Origin: Nymphaea colorata
Taxonomy: Eukaryota; Streptophyta; Magnoliopsida; Nymphaeales; Nymphaeaceae
Reading direction: 5' to 3'
Length of the DNA: 64,000 bases
Assembly (NCBI RefSeq): GCF_008831285.2
Contig: NC_045138.2
Span: 6,603,205-6,667,204, forward strand
Positions within the stretch are counted from its first letter, which is position 1; every line of letters begins with the position of its first letter. The position numbers and the translations under genes were made by a program. The notes under the pieces were generated by a model that ran no database searches, was not told the DNA's origin, and was given only the letters and a program-made list of their open reading frames with translations. Of this stretch, positions 45,311 to 56,344 are shown piece by piece.

Positions 45311-46727
45311 TGATAATACAGTGTACACTAATAAAGAAAAAACATATAAAAATAGGCTTGACATTGAAAATAAAAACATCAGAATAAATTGCTATTTCAC
45401 TATAATGTATGAATAAAAATGTAAATTACAATTTATGGACAATACCACAATGACTATATACACATTATCAACCTTAAATAATTTAAAACATCAAAACTAC
45501 TTACGACGATAAACCATAAATAATTAAGCATAAAACATTTCCAAATTGCATCCTATGTAGAATCAATGTTGAGATTTTATCCTTGTCGTTCTAATGTTGA
45601 GAGCTCATCCTTGGGATAATATCCATTTTCACGATCTATATAGAACTACTTAGAGATATTGCACAACAAATGGCAATGTCAAACGATATTCCTTTTGGGT
45701 GGGAGAGCCATTAATGAAATGAAATTGTAAGTATAAGGACATTGAAACAACAGTTTTTGCAGGTAGCACTGTGAGAAATGGAAGAAAAATCTAGAGTCGT
45801 TCATCTAGGTTAATCCAGAAAAGCCAAAATGAACGGAGAATTTCACCTAGCATGTTCATCTTGTGGATAAAAGTTACCGTGTTAGTTTTAGCATGAAACA
45901 TACAACAAATCACAAAATAGCAAATGAAGAAAACGAACCAACATGATATGCTTGACAAACCATTGAATAAGGATATACACATGTAAAATAATATAAAGAA
46001 TTACAATTTTAACCATTAAAACCTACATTAGGTGACTTTTTGGAAACTGTTCATTAAGACAAGGAGGAAGCATCATTCCTTAAGTAAACAATTAACATTT
46101 ATGTTTCATGTTCACATTTTTCTATTCAAATTTTGCCATGAACGTAATTTAAAATTCATTACATAGTCTAATTTATATGTATCCTGGCAAATTTCCCTAG
46201 AAAGTGAGGATAAATGTTAGAAGGTGCATGAATGAACTTGAAAATGTGTAATTAATAATATTTGGTCCAGCGATCGTAAATAAAATGGCGCTGTTGTAGC
46301 TCTGTCTTAAATATTTACTAAGGTTGATGGCAAGACAATGGAAAACAGAGAAGTGAATCGAGAAGAGGAAATTAACAATAGCAAACTTACATGGCTTGTT
46401 CACATATAGGTGAGGAGCACACCACTAGTGGCTGCACTTGAAATTTTTTCATTGGCGTCTCTTTACAAGTGTTTTTTGTTCATTTTTCTCTTTTTTCTAA
46501 TAAAGATGTTCTCTCTCTCTCCACCTCTTCTTCTTCTTACTGATCTTGTTTGAAAGGAAGAAGATCGAGCTGAGAGAAAGAAAGAAGAGGAAAGAAAGAA
46601 AAAGAGAAAGGGGAGAGTCCCCTTCTACTTTTTCCATTGCTTTAGGGGAGAATGTTTATGCAAAGAGGGTCGTTAGTGATGGCTGGAGGACCCCTTGATT
46701 TGGATCGAAAAGTAAGGAAGGGTGCCA
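45311..46727. other. AT-rich spacer without recognised content
   Basis: No gene or shared repeat seen over 1.4 kb; a short purine-rich stretch lies at 46550-46615. Frames of about 65 codons are not convincing. Confidence 0.45.
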
Positions 46728-46922
46728 TAGGGGCAGAGGCATAAATTTTTATGAGGAGGATCGAATTAAAGTTTTTAAATTTTGACTAGGGCCAAAGTAT
46801 TATTTTTCATAATGTTTATGTAAACCAAATGAAATTTTCTAAAATTTTCATATAAATTTTTTTTAAAAAAAATTAAGGTGGGGCCAAGACCCAGGCAGGC
46901 CTTACCTTGGCTCAGCCCCTGC
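46728..46922. mobile_element. Short hAT (Tip100-like) MITE
   Basis: About 195 bp between TAGGGGCAGAGGC and GGCTCAGCCCCTG, which are imperfect inverted repeats resembling the Tip100-type terminus. AT-rich inside. Flanking 8-mers are not identical, so the target duplication is worn or the ends are slightly off. Confidence 0.5.
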
Positions 46923-46925
46923 TTG

Positions 46926-47034
46926 TACCACGCAGCAAGAGATTGCCTGCCTCTTGAAGCTTGAATGCTTACTTATTTTCAGATGCCCCGCACTTGATCT
47001 GCTGCAGGAGTCAAGAGACCGTCATCAAGAACTC
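46926..47034 (+). pseudogene. NLR C-terminal scrap
   Basis: About 110 bases matching the last 35 codons of NLR1/NLR2: GAGATTGCCTGCCTCT, AGATGCCCCGCACT and GATCTGC(T/C)GCAGGAGT. The frame is broken. It sits next to the 46.7-kb MITE with no tail behind it. Confidence 0.85.
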
Positions 47035-49544
47035 GCTCTCGTCATTAAGTCGCAAGCCCACATTTGGGACTCACGGATTCCATATGAAGCAAGTTGCCCT
47101 TAAAACGTCTATGGATGTTCTTTATTCTTGCCATTTTCGTAGGACTTCAATTTTAAAGTCTGAGCAAAAACATTTTGAATCTAATTTATAGTTGACTGAC
47201 AAAATGTCTCTATAAATTAAAATAGTTAAGAAACTAATATCATTTAAAAAATCTGAGAGAAGATAATTTTAGTAATGCATAAATTTTATATATATATATA
47301 TATATATATGACCATTAATTTCTCTAACAACATTTTCGTAGAAAAATGCATATAGTATATGGTTGACTTATGCTACCAATCATCCTAGACTTTCGTTTAT
47401 TTAATTTATTTATTCAGTTCTTTGAGACAGAAAATTGTTTCGCTATAGATTATATTTTTCAATATGTAGTTCCTTGTTCAAATGGGTTTCCATTGGGGAA
47501 ATTTACAGTATATTCCTATGAGTTTTAGGGTGAAAGAGGAAGGGGCCTTGGCTTCTTTATAATATCTCCAAATTTCTTTTACTAAAAAAAAAGGAAATAC
47601 TGAAGAACACATTGTAAAATTTGGGAAAAAAAATAAAAGGGAAAAGAAGGTCAAAAAACATTTGTTTGGTTGTAAAGGTACTTGTACTTGTTGAAGGCTA
47701 AAAGTACTTAATGTACCTGTATTTAAAGCTACAAGTGGTGTCCTTCACAGCATCACCGCCTATCAAAGGAAATGGATGGCTAAGATGAAACAGAAAATCA
47801 GTTCGGCCCATCTTTGCCCTATTTTGTTGCACATATATATACGTTCCTTGCCACTCGGGTTGCAAATATGGATATGTCAAGTTTATGAAAATCTTCAAGA
47901 ACTTATAGAGGAGGTAAGTTAAGTGATTAGTTCTTTGGACTACTAATCTTTTTGATGCAAGAATATATGCTAATGAGAGATAGGTTTAGATATTCCACCA
48001 AAACTGGCTCTTCTCTGGTTATGCCCATCTTTTTCCTGAATCGGGTGAAAAACTTGTGGAACTTCCTCTAGCATCTTTTCAGTTCTCCTCCTCATTGTGG
48101 TGTTCAGATTCAGAATATACTCAATTTGGAATAAATTTGGTGTCCATTAATTTGCCTGTAAGTCTTTTTAATTGTGCATAGTTACAATAATAATATTTAT
48201 TTCATTTTATCCAGGCCAGCTTTATATTAATTTATGTATTTTTAGATCAATGTTTTTTTGGTGGTGCCAAGAAATCACGGAAAATAGCCCAACTGACACC
48301 AAAATTTCAAGCACTAATGTCGTTCTCAAATTGTTGTGAATGTGCAAATTAAATAGCCATAAAAGGGAACCGTGTAGATGTGATCTCATGATCCCTATGT
48401 TACAAAAAAAAAAAAAATGTGACTTGCTTTCTAATTATACCAATAGATCTGATTCACAAATCAGATTTCAATGAACTTTTTTTTTATAGATTTCAGTACT
48501 CCGAACGTAGCCATATGTAATTAGACGTGTAAAATATTTATTATCCTGGAAAATTCCCCTATAAAGTGAGAATAATTCTTAGAGGGTTCAGTTTTTATCA
48601 TAAAATCCAAATTCAATGGCATATTTAAGTTGTAGCAATAGGCTGATGATGCAAATGGGTTCAATTTCAACCTCATACTGGCTTTGGTCCAATTGAATTT
48701 GGATTAAGATTTGGTGATCAACTAATTAGATCTGAATCTCGTTAGAAATACAATATTTCTTTTCCAGCTACATCTGAAAGGATGCCAATAACTAATAATT
48801 AGATTTGAAGTAGTCAAAACCGGCAGGAGATTACAATCATATCCCTTTAGAAATTTTAAGAGGAAGAAGAAAATACGAGGCATCTGAAATTGAGTTGTGT
48901 GCGCCGTTAGGTGCACACAACTCATATACGCAGTAAGATTAGGGAGTCATTTTGGTAAATTTTTTTTAAAAATATTTTTCTGGTCTTTTTGTTTTTTTCG
49001 ATTTTCATTTTTGTCTTCACATAAGTTTTCTTTTTTGTTTGAATTGGGGGTGCTTTTGTCATAACCACCATACCTTGCGAAAATTTTGTGCACCTGTATG
49101 GCATATATAAGCAGGTTCACTAAAAAAAAGTACGCTGAACTACACACCAATATGGCACATATAACAATGCTGTTCATTTTATAAACTTTGTTTTTTTTGC
49201 CCTTACTTAATGAAAAATTAATTTAAAACGAAAGCTTTAAAAAGAATAATAACGATTATAAGAGCCATCCATGATCACGTGCGACTACGGGCTACATATG
49301 TTTTTAAGTAGATCTTGCCACCCTGTAGAGAAAAACACGGTCAAAATTAAGCAACTAGAAATTTAAAAAATTAGCAAGTAGATATAAAAAAAACGCTTCC
49401 CGAAGGTTCATGCATGCATCCAATGAAAAAGGAATCCCACAAACTTGATCAGAAATCTAAAAGACTAAACAAAGAAGATCGGGGTTGGGAGACTTTTCGG
49501 GATTTATTTAGCACCAATCATCGTTAAAGCACATGCCAGGTTAT
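47035..49544. other. AT-rich spacer
   Basis: No gene recognised. Holds a TA microsatellite (47289-47310), a 14-base A run (48403-48417) and a perfect hairpin with 12-bp arms TGAGTTGTGTGC/GCACACAACTCA and a 10-base loop at 48891-48924. Otherwise unremarkable. Confidence 0.45.
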
Positions 49545-49578
49545 ATATTTACAGTCCAAAAATTAAGTGGTGGGCAGT

Positions 49579-50246
49579 AGGGCTGGCACAGTGCACACTA
49601 GCCGAGTCCAGTTCTAGTTCGGCTTGACTCATGTTTAGTCAGTTCAAGCTCTACTTGAGCTCAACACGAGCTTCACAACTTCAGCTCGAGCTCGACTCGA
49701 GCGACTGCCTTCGAGCTCGAGCTCGACTCAAGCGACTCGTTTAAACTCATTTAGCGACCGCTGCTGCTTTGACAAGTTCACCCTCAAGGTGCCTTCCTTT
49801 TTGCTGCATCCGAGGGCTCGCAGCATGCATGGGTGACAGGGTGAAAGTGTCACTGACGACATGGGGAGGAGAAAAGGCAGCATGTTGAGAAAAGAGAAAA
49901 ATGAACCATGACCGTGGTGAGGAAAGAGAAACGGGAGGGAAAATGAAAAAAAGTTAGGTATAATAATGAGGTTTAAAAGAAAACTTGGCTGGGTAGGTGA
50001 ACAACGGGAAAAAAGAGGGAAAATTAAAGAACTTCAAACAAAAAAAATGAAATTAAGCTGGTGAAGAAAGGACAAAAAGGAGGGAAAATTAAAAATGCAA
50101 AATAAAAAATGATGAGATTAAAGTCGAGCCGAGTCGAGTTTAATCGAGTCGAGTTCGACTCGTTAACATACTCTAGTTTGTATTTAAGCTAGAGCTTGAC
50201 TCATATAAACACAAGTCAAGCTCTCGATTAGTTGTGCAGCCCTAGG
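49579..50246. mobile_element. hAT-like non-autonomous element with GAGCTCGAGC core
   Basis: About 668 bp from TAGGGCTGGCAC to GTGCAGCCCTA, imperfect inverted ends in hAT style. Subterminal regions are dense in GAGCTCGAGCTCG and GACTCGAG palindromic words on both sides (49680-49745 and 50125-50165). It interrupts a copy of segment S: left flank AGTGGTGGGCAG, right flank GCTGATGGGTTTATTC, both of which occur near 32775-32815 and 41070-41115. Confidence 0.65.
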
Positions 50247-50845
50247 CAAGCTGATGGGTTTATTCTTTTTTATAAAATCACGAACTATAACGTAAAGGAG
50301 GAAGAACTACGTAAGTAAATAAAGGGGAAGACCTGCTGTTGGTTAAACTTCTGAAGCCCACTGATGGAGTTTCTTTGTTATAAAATCAACAAAAGAGAGA
50401 GGAAGTACGTTGCCGTGTTCAGTAAAGAAGGGGAAGGTATTTCAGTAATTTAGTAAAAAGAAATGTCTTCTACTATCTTTTTCCTTTTTTCATTTTCAAT
50501 TTTATTTTTATAAAGGTTTTCTTTTTGAGTACGAACTAAGAGTATTTTAATCATTAATCAAAAAATCATGCACCATTGTGTATATATACACACTCTCTCT
50601 TAATTAGACCTACATCTTGTATTCATACTCAAGAAAAAAAAAACTTAATAACATTAATGGTGGGATATAATGTTTTCAAACTTATTTTGATCTAAATTAC
50701 TACCTTGGTCTTGCTACCAAATTACTCCTAGGAAAATATCCAAGAGGTTAGATTGTTAAAAAAGAAAATGTTTTGAACGTTGCATTTTAACATAAGTAAT
50801 TGTTTGCTTCGTTCAACAATCATTGGCCAAGTACTTTTGGTATGC

Positions 50846-50929
<84 letters not shown>

Positions 50930-51814
50930 CCGTATCTTTATACAGTCCCCTGATCGTGGACAAGTGAGGCGAATTCCGATGGATTTTTGAGATCCTAGAC
51001 AACATGTAAAACCAGAGCAAGGGAAAGAGATGGTCCAACATTATGTGGTCGATCTGTAAGAAGCAAGACGTGAATTTCTTCACGTAATTCATGAGTTGGA
51101 TTTCAACTTCATATCTGAAGAAGGTGCGCTGAACCACGCACAAGTGCACAACTTTATGACAAAAATGAAAACAAAATAATCGACTTTGTTTTTTTTTTTC
51201 CTTCTTAAATGGAAAAACAAGTTAAAACGACAGCTTAAATAGAATATTCTCCGTTAAGAGTGATCATGTGGCCTACGGGCAATATATATCTGGCAACATG
51301 TCCACTATTTAAAAAAAAGTTTCGTCTTCATTTTTATATTAGCTTACTCCCGCCTGAGCGCACTTCCTCTCTAATTTATATTTTTTTAAAATTGTTGGCG
51401 ACGTATAAGTCTAGGTGATGTGGAAGATTGGGGTTGGGGATTTTCTTGATTTTTTATGAGTAATTATGGATTTTGCCAACCTGTAGACTTGTAGAGCACA
51501 TGAGCGCACCATGGTCCAAATAATATTCTAAGTTATTGGAAGCTGGCCTACGAGTGGCAGGTTTCCATTTCCTGGCTTCGATTTTGAACGTCAACTGCCC
51601 CCAAGAGCCAGCAAATTTGCAAGCTCATCTGCGTTGGAATTATTTTGTCAAGATACGATACGATGGCTTTAGACTTATTTTGATTTCAATTATTAGCTTG
51701 GTTCACCTACCAAATTATTTTTAAGATTATACCTAAATGGTTAGACTGTTAAAAAAATGTATTGAACATTGCATTTAGACATAAGTAATTGTTCCTTTGC
51801 TAATATTGTACTTA

Positions 51815-51857
<43 letters not shown>

Positions 51858-51880
51858 CAACTTACTTTATGCCTAACTTA
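50247..51880 (+). repeat. Segment S copies C and D (partial) and spacer
   Basis: Copy C (about 49545-49578 plus 50247-50930) shares GATGGGTTTATTC, TTAAACTTCTGAAG and TTGCTTCGTTCAACAATCAT and ends in a CT-TA microsatellite (50850-50928). A shorter relative (D) is at about 51690-51855, ending in a TA run. Between them is unassigned DNA. No genes. Confidence 0.55.
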
Positions 51881-52319
51881 ACATTATGATAAAGATCGGA
51901 TCTGGCAAATGGATTCAGTATGTACATTAGCAACGAGTCCAAATTTGACTGTTAAGTGCAGCAAATTGTTTGTAGCTAATGAAAACAGATAAACAGAAGA
52001 TTAACATGAAATCTCACCAATCTGATAACGGGAACTCTAAGAGACGTAGAAGGCTTGTGTTAGGGATCTTTCCACCAGATTTATTTAGCAGCAACTAAAT
52101 ATAACTAATTTAATTTCTTCTTTAGCTCTACTTAATATAAACATGTATGATTGAATATTTTTGTTATGCGCTCCAGTATTATAAGCATGTTTCACCGGAC
52201 TGAAGAGAAAAACAGGTCACATTATATCGCTAATGGGAAAATTCATGTGAATGGTAAAAAGCTGCAATTTGAATGTAGCTAATGGGAGAAGGAGCCGCCA
52301 ATGGAACTGATGAACCCAC
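51881..52319. other. Upstream spacer of NLR2
   Basis: No repeat family or gene recognised. Likely distal promoter region of NLR2. Confidence 0.4.
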
Positions 52320-52525
52320 TTGCTGTCATGTAGCCTAAATTAAATGGAGAAGAGAGCTGTTGCATCTACTCTCTACCACCGGCAAGTCAACCATGTGGTG
52401 GTGGAGCCAGTTGTCAACAAAATTCTGGCAGCATGGTCTTTATATGTTAGCTATTTGCCTTTCTTCCCCAGCACTTGAAAATTGCTTCTCTTCCTCTTGC
52501 TCCATTTATTGAAAAACCAGGGAAG
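52320..52525 (+). promoter_or_regulatory. NLR2 proximal promoter and 5' leader
   Basis: TATA box TTTATATG at 52439-52446, which predicts transcription start near 52470 and a leader of about 55 bases. A W-box (TTGACT on the minus strand, 52385-52390) lies just upstream; W-boxes bind WRKY factors common in immune genes. AGAGCTGTTGCATCTACTCT at about 52355 is conserved in the NLR pseudogene promoter. The leader GAAAATTGCTTCTCTTCCTC is shared with NLR1. Confidence 0.7.
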
Positions 52526-55500
52526 ATGGCAATGGTAATCGACACACTTGCAGAAACAGCTATTTCTAATCTATTGGGGGCTGTTACCAGTTTGTTGAAA
52601 GAGAAGGTGGACCTCATATGGAATGCCAAAGACGATCTCAAAAGACTCAATTGGAAGCTGGAAAAGTTGCAGAAGGACCTCAAAACCTTGGATCGCAAGC
52701 ACTTTTTCAGCAATGAGCGTGACAAAGATCTAGAGAATGAGGTGAAGGACATTTTATATGATGCCCAGGACATCATCGAAGAATACCAAAACGTAGTTGA
52801 TCTCAGCAAAAGGGAGAAAGATTCTATGACTTCATTGAACAAGGTAAGAAAGCCCTGGATCATTCTGTGCTCTTGCTTTAAAGAACATGTATCTGCTTCT
52901 TACCAACTTGGCAATGAAATTAAAAACATAAACCGAAGGCTTGATGAAATAGGAAATGATAGTAAAATGGTGGATTTGCTCAACACAACACGAAAAGAGA
53001 GTAGTGGTAAGGGTCCTATTGGCGATGAACATAACAATCCTCGAGAGACAACCCATTACATAAGTACTACACAACCACCCATAGGCAGGGCGAACGATAA
53101 GGAGAAAGTAAAAGAACTCTTGTTTGATGGCTTTACGGAGAATAGTGTGCTAGGAAGACGTGGTGTTTCTATTGTATCCATTGTAGGTCAAGGTGGGATT
53201 GGGAAAACTACTCTTGCTAAAATGGTCTTTAAGGAAGCCGAAGAACAGTTTGGGAAACACAGGTGGTGGGTTTGTGTTTCAGAGATGCGAAAGCCTGAGG
53301 ATTTCCTGCAAAAGATAGTGAAGGAAGTATGCAAGGGATCGGAGAGAGAACTTGAGGGTACCACTTTGAGTGCCTTGCGCACACAATTAGAAAGTGAGCT
53401 CTCGAAGAGCAAGTTTTTGTTGGTCTTAGATGATATGTGGGAATTAGGTTGGTGGAAAGGAGAGGTAGAGGACACCCTGATGGGAGGTGCAAAGGAGAGC
53501 AAGATTGTGATCACTAGTAGAAAGGTTGAAGTCTCCCAAGGGATTGGTGCTAAAATGCATAAATTACCAGCAATGACTTTCGAGGAAAGTTGGTGCTTGT
53601 TTCTGGATGTGGCATGGAAAGAAGAAAATGAGTTGGCAACTCACAATTTGAAAGGTATTGGGGAGAGGATAGTGGCCAAGTGTGGTGGGTTGCCGCTTGT
53701 AGTCGAAACGGTGGGGTCCTTAATGCGTACAAAAAGGATGACGAAAGCTGTCTGGGAAAGCGTTGAGAAGAGTGAGATCTGGGAATGGAAGATGCCTGCC
53801 TCATCACCATCTTCTGAAATATACGGTAGCATTCTTCCTGGTCTCATGCTGAGTTATGATGATTTGTCACATGATTTGAAGCGTTGTTTTGTGTATTGCT
53901 GCATTTATCCAAAGGATTATGAGATTGAAAAGGGGAGATTGGTCAAGCAATGGGTGGCACATGGATTGATTGACCAAAAGAAAGGCATTGATGTGGAAGA
54001 GACAGCAAATGAAAATATTGATAATTTGATATATCGGTGTTTGTTTGAAGAAACTGAAGATAAGAAAATAAAATTGCATGACATTTTGCATGACCTTGCC
54101 TCGTACATAGGTGAAAAGGAATATAGGCATGCCTCTGCTACTGAGCAAACACGCCATTTGTCATTACTTGGTGTAGACGATGCAGAAGCAGCCATGAAAT
54201 ATAATGCCCTAGGAGCAGGAAATAAGGTGCGGACATTGTTGAGTAACTCCTTGTCTTCGGTGGAATTCACCAATTTCAAGTGGTTGAGGGTGTTGTCATT
54301 GATGGGATGTCAGATGGATAAGCTACCAAACTCCATTGAATGCCTTTCACTTCTAAAATATCTCGATCTAAGCGAGTCTAATGTGAGACAGTTGCCCAGT
54401 TCAATTGGCAAACTCCATAACTTGCAAACATTGGATTTAAGTAATAGCAACATTGAAGAGTTACCCGAGGAAATGGGCGAACTGTGCAACTTGAGGTATC
54501 TTGGGCTGAAAGGAACAGAGTGTTTGACATTTATGGCAGAAGGTGTAGGGAAGCTTACCAATTTACGGACCTTGCATAGGTTTCTGGTATGCGATGAGAA
54601 AGGGGACACAAGAGGATGCAATATTAGGGAACTAAAAGACTTGAACAAACTGAAAGGGGAATTGTTAATAAAAGGTTTGGGTGGGGGAAGGGTGAAAGTA
54701 ATTGATGCAAAGAAAGCACAACTTAAGGAGAAGCATGAGCTAAATATTGTGGCATTGGTCTTCAAGAATGACAAAGTGGATAGTGCTTCTGACCAGAGGA
54801 GTTTGCTGGAGGCTTTGGAACCTCCACATGGCATAGAGAGGTTGGGAATTTGCGATTATGAAGGAGATAGGCCTGCATGGTATTTGGACACCAACTATGT
54901 GGAGCTGCGGACACTAGAGCTGCGACGTTGCCCATTGTTGGCAACAATTATAGGAATTAAATCATTGGAAAAATTGGAGGTCGACATCTGCCCAACATTG
55001 TGTGAATTGCCAAGCATGCTTTTCCTAAAGTCATTGGTGGTAGAGGGATGTAATATGCTGAAGACTCTTGCTAATATGCCGGCCTTGGAGTCATTGAAGG
55101 TGGCTGCATGTGGCAGCCTAGAGCAAGTAGCTGAGATGCCTGCACTCAGGTCACTGAGGGTGGTCAGATGTAATATGTTGAAGACTCTTGCTAATATGCC
55201 GGCCTTGGAGTCGTTGGAGGTAAGATATTGTGACAGCATAGAGCAAATAACAGAGATGCCTGCACTGAGGTCATTGAGTGTGTACAGATGCAATATGCTG
55301 AAGACTCTTGCTAATATGCTGGCCTTGGATTCGCTGAATGTGAGTTTTTGTGACAGCCTAGAGCAAGTAACTGAGATGCCTGCACTCAGGTCATTGGAGG
55401 TGGGCAGATGTAATATGCTGAAGACTTTTGCTAATATGCCGGCCTTGGAGTCGTTGGAAGTGAGAGATTGTGGTAGCCTAGAGCAAGTAGCTGAGATGCC

Positions 55501-56344
55501 TGCTCTCAAGTCGTTGAAGTTGGATGGATGTAATGGGCTGAAGACTCTCGCTACCATGCCTGCCTTGGAGTTGCTGCAAGTGGAAGATTGTAACGCTCTA
55601 AAGCAACTCCCTACTCGCCTTGCTTCACTTAAGATAATGAAAATGGAGAAATTGGCCAACTGGAAGGGGTGGCCAGCAGCTGGATCAGGGGAAACAACAT
55701 TTACTTCTATGCCATGCTTAAGAGTGGCTTTTTTTTCCAATTGTCCAATGATGCAAACAGAAGGCTTGATTTATGCACTATCGGAGCTGGCGGGGCATGA
55801 CGGCCAAGCGACTCAACTCCAAGAGCTGACAGTGTGGGATTGCCCAAATGCAAGTTTGGGTTGGAAATTGCTTCAACACCTTCCTAACCTCAATGAGTTA
55901 GCATTGGGTGGGACAGTTTTGGAATCAATAGTAGTGCCATCGGAGGTATCGACAATTCTGCCCTCCCTCAAGAATCTGATTTTGATGGACAACAATAGTG
56001 GAGATCTCAAATGGGGAAAGGTGCCTGACTGGGTGTGGGCTCTCTCCCAACTGGAGGAATTGGGCCTACGATGTTTTACTGAAGACATCAGCTTGGGAGG
56101 CCACTGGCAATGCCTCCCGAAACTGAAAAGTCTATGGCTTTGGGACTTCCCCAATCTAAAGTCTCTGGTGGACGTGAATAATATTACTCCCCAACAAAAT
56201 GAAACAACATGTCCCACGGATGCCAAGCAACAGATTACCTGCCTCTCGAAGCTTGAACACTTAGGAGTTCAGAGATGCCCCGCACTCGATCTGCCGCAGG
56301 AGTTAAGAGACCGGCTTGGAGGGAGGTTGGACATATATGAATGA
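52526..56344 (+). CDS. NLR2: CC-NB-ARC-LRR disease-resistance protein
   Basis: Intact intronless CNL receptor of 1272 codons, close paralogue of NLR1. The start is the ATG at 52526, 17 codons inside the open frame; it lies at a sensible distance from the TATA box and aligns with the NLR1 and pseudogene starts. Coiled-coil to about 160 with DAQDIIEEY. NB-ARC: P-loop GQGGIGKTT (221-229), WWVCVS, kinase-2 LLVLDDMW (298-305; Met for Val is conservative), KIVITSR, GLPL (388-391), RNBS-D CFVYCCIYPKDYEI and LHD (517-519) in place of MHD. LRRs from about 586, with ten 20-residue units at 834-1033. Ends in RLGGRLDIYE. Differences from NLR1 are spread throughout but dense in RNBS-A, the linker and the LRR strands. 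Likely functional. Confidence 0.97.
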   Translation: MAMVIDTLAETAISNLLGAVTSLLKEKVDLIWNAKDDLKRLNWKLEKLQKDLKTLDRKHFFSNERDKDLENEVKDILYDAQDIIEEYQNVVDLSKREKDSMTSLNKVRKPWIILCSCFKEHVSASYQLGNEIKNINRRLDEIGNDSKMVDLLNTTRKESSGKGPIGDEHNNPRETTHYISTTQPPIGRANDKEKVKELLFDGFTENSVLGRRGVSIVSIVGQGGIGKTTLAKMVFKEAEEQFGKHRWWVCVSEMRKPEDFLQKIVKEVCKGSERELEGTTLSALRTQLESELSKSKFLLVLDDMWELGWWKGEVEDTLMGGAKESKIVITSRKVEVSQGIGAKMHKLPAMTFEESWCLFLDVAWKEENELATHNLKGIGERIVAKCGGLPLVVETVGSLMRTKRMTKAVWESVEKSEIWEWKMPASSPSSEIYGSILPGLMLSYDDLSHDLKRCFVYCCIYPKDYEIEKGRLVKQWVAHGLIDQKKGIDVEETANENIDNLIYRCLFEETEDKKIKLHDILHDLASYIGEKEYRHASATEQTRHLSLLGVDDAEAAMKYNALGAGNKVRTLLSNSLSSVEFTNFKWLRVLSLMGCQMDKLPNSIECLSLLKYLDLSESNVRQLPSSIGKLHNLQTLDLSNSNIEELPEEMGELCNLRYLGLKGTECLTFMAEGVGKLTNLRTLHRFLVCDEKGDTRGCNIRELKDLNKLKGELLIKGLGGGRVKVIDAKKAQLKEKHELNIVALVFKNDKVDSASDQRSLLEALEPPHGIERLGICDYEGDRPAWYLDTNYVELRTLELRRCPLLATIIGIKSLEKLEVDICPTLCELPSMLFLKSLVVEGCNMLKTLANMPALESLKVAACGSLEQVAEMPALRSLRVVRCNMLKTLANMPALESLEVRYCDSIEQITEMPALRSLSVYRCNMLKTLANMLALDSLNVSFCDSLEQVTEMPALRSLEVGRCNMLKTFANMPALESLEVRDCGSLEQVAEMPALKSLKLDGCNGLKTLATMPALELLQVEDCNALKQLPTRLASLKIMKMEKLANWKGWPAAGSGETTFTSMPCLRVAFFSNCPMMQTEGLIYALSELAGHDGQATQLQELTVWDCPNASLGWKLLQHLPNLNELALGGTVLESIVVPSEVSTILPSLKNLILMDNNSGDLKWGKVPDWVWALSQLEELGLRCFTEDISLGGHWQCLPKLKSLWLWDFPNLKSLVDVNNITPQQNETTCPTDAKQQITCLSKLEHLGVQRCPALDLPQELRDRLGGRLDIYE
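55025..55624 (+). repeat. 60-bp LRR array inside NLR2, order (A-B)x4-A-C
   Basis: Ten 60-bp units in exact register. Type A: CNMLKTLANMPA; type B: C(G/D)SLEQVAEMPA; terminal C: CNALKQLP. Strict A-B alternation gives a 120-bp higher-order period. Between units the conserved half is nearly invariant, whereas the LxSLxVxx half varies. Confidence 0.95.

Noticed and set aside
47689-47900. Possible coding exon (minus-strand 66-codon frame)
   Set aside because: No recognisable domain, splice partner or codon bias.
54895-55740. 281-codon minus-strand open frame over the NLR2 LRR array, and its analogue at 2509-3048
   Set aside because: It is the antisense of a 60-bp in-frame repeat; any open antisense frame is copied with the unit. 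No independent motif.
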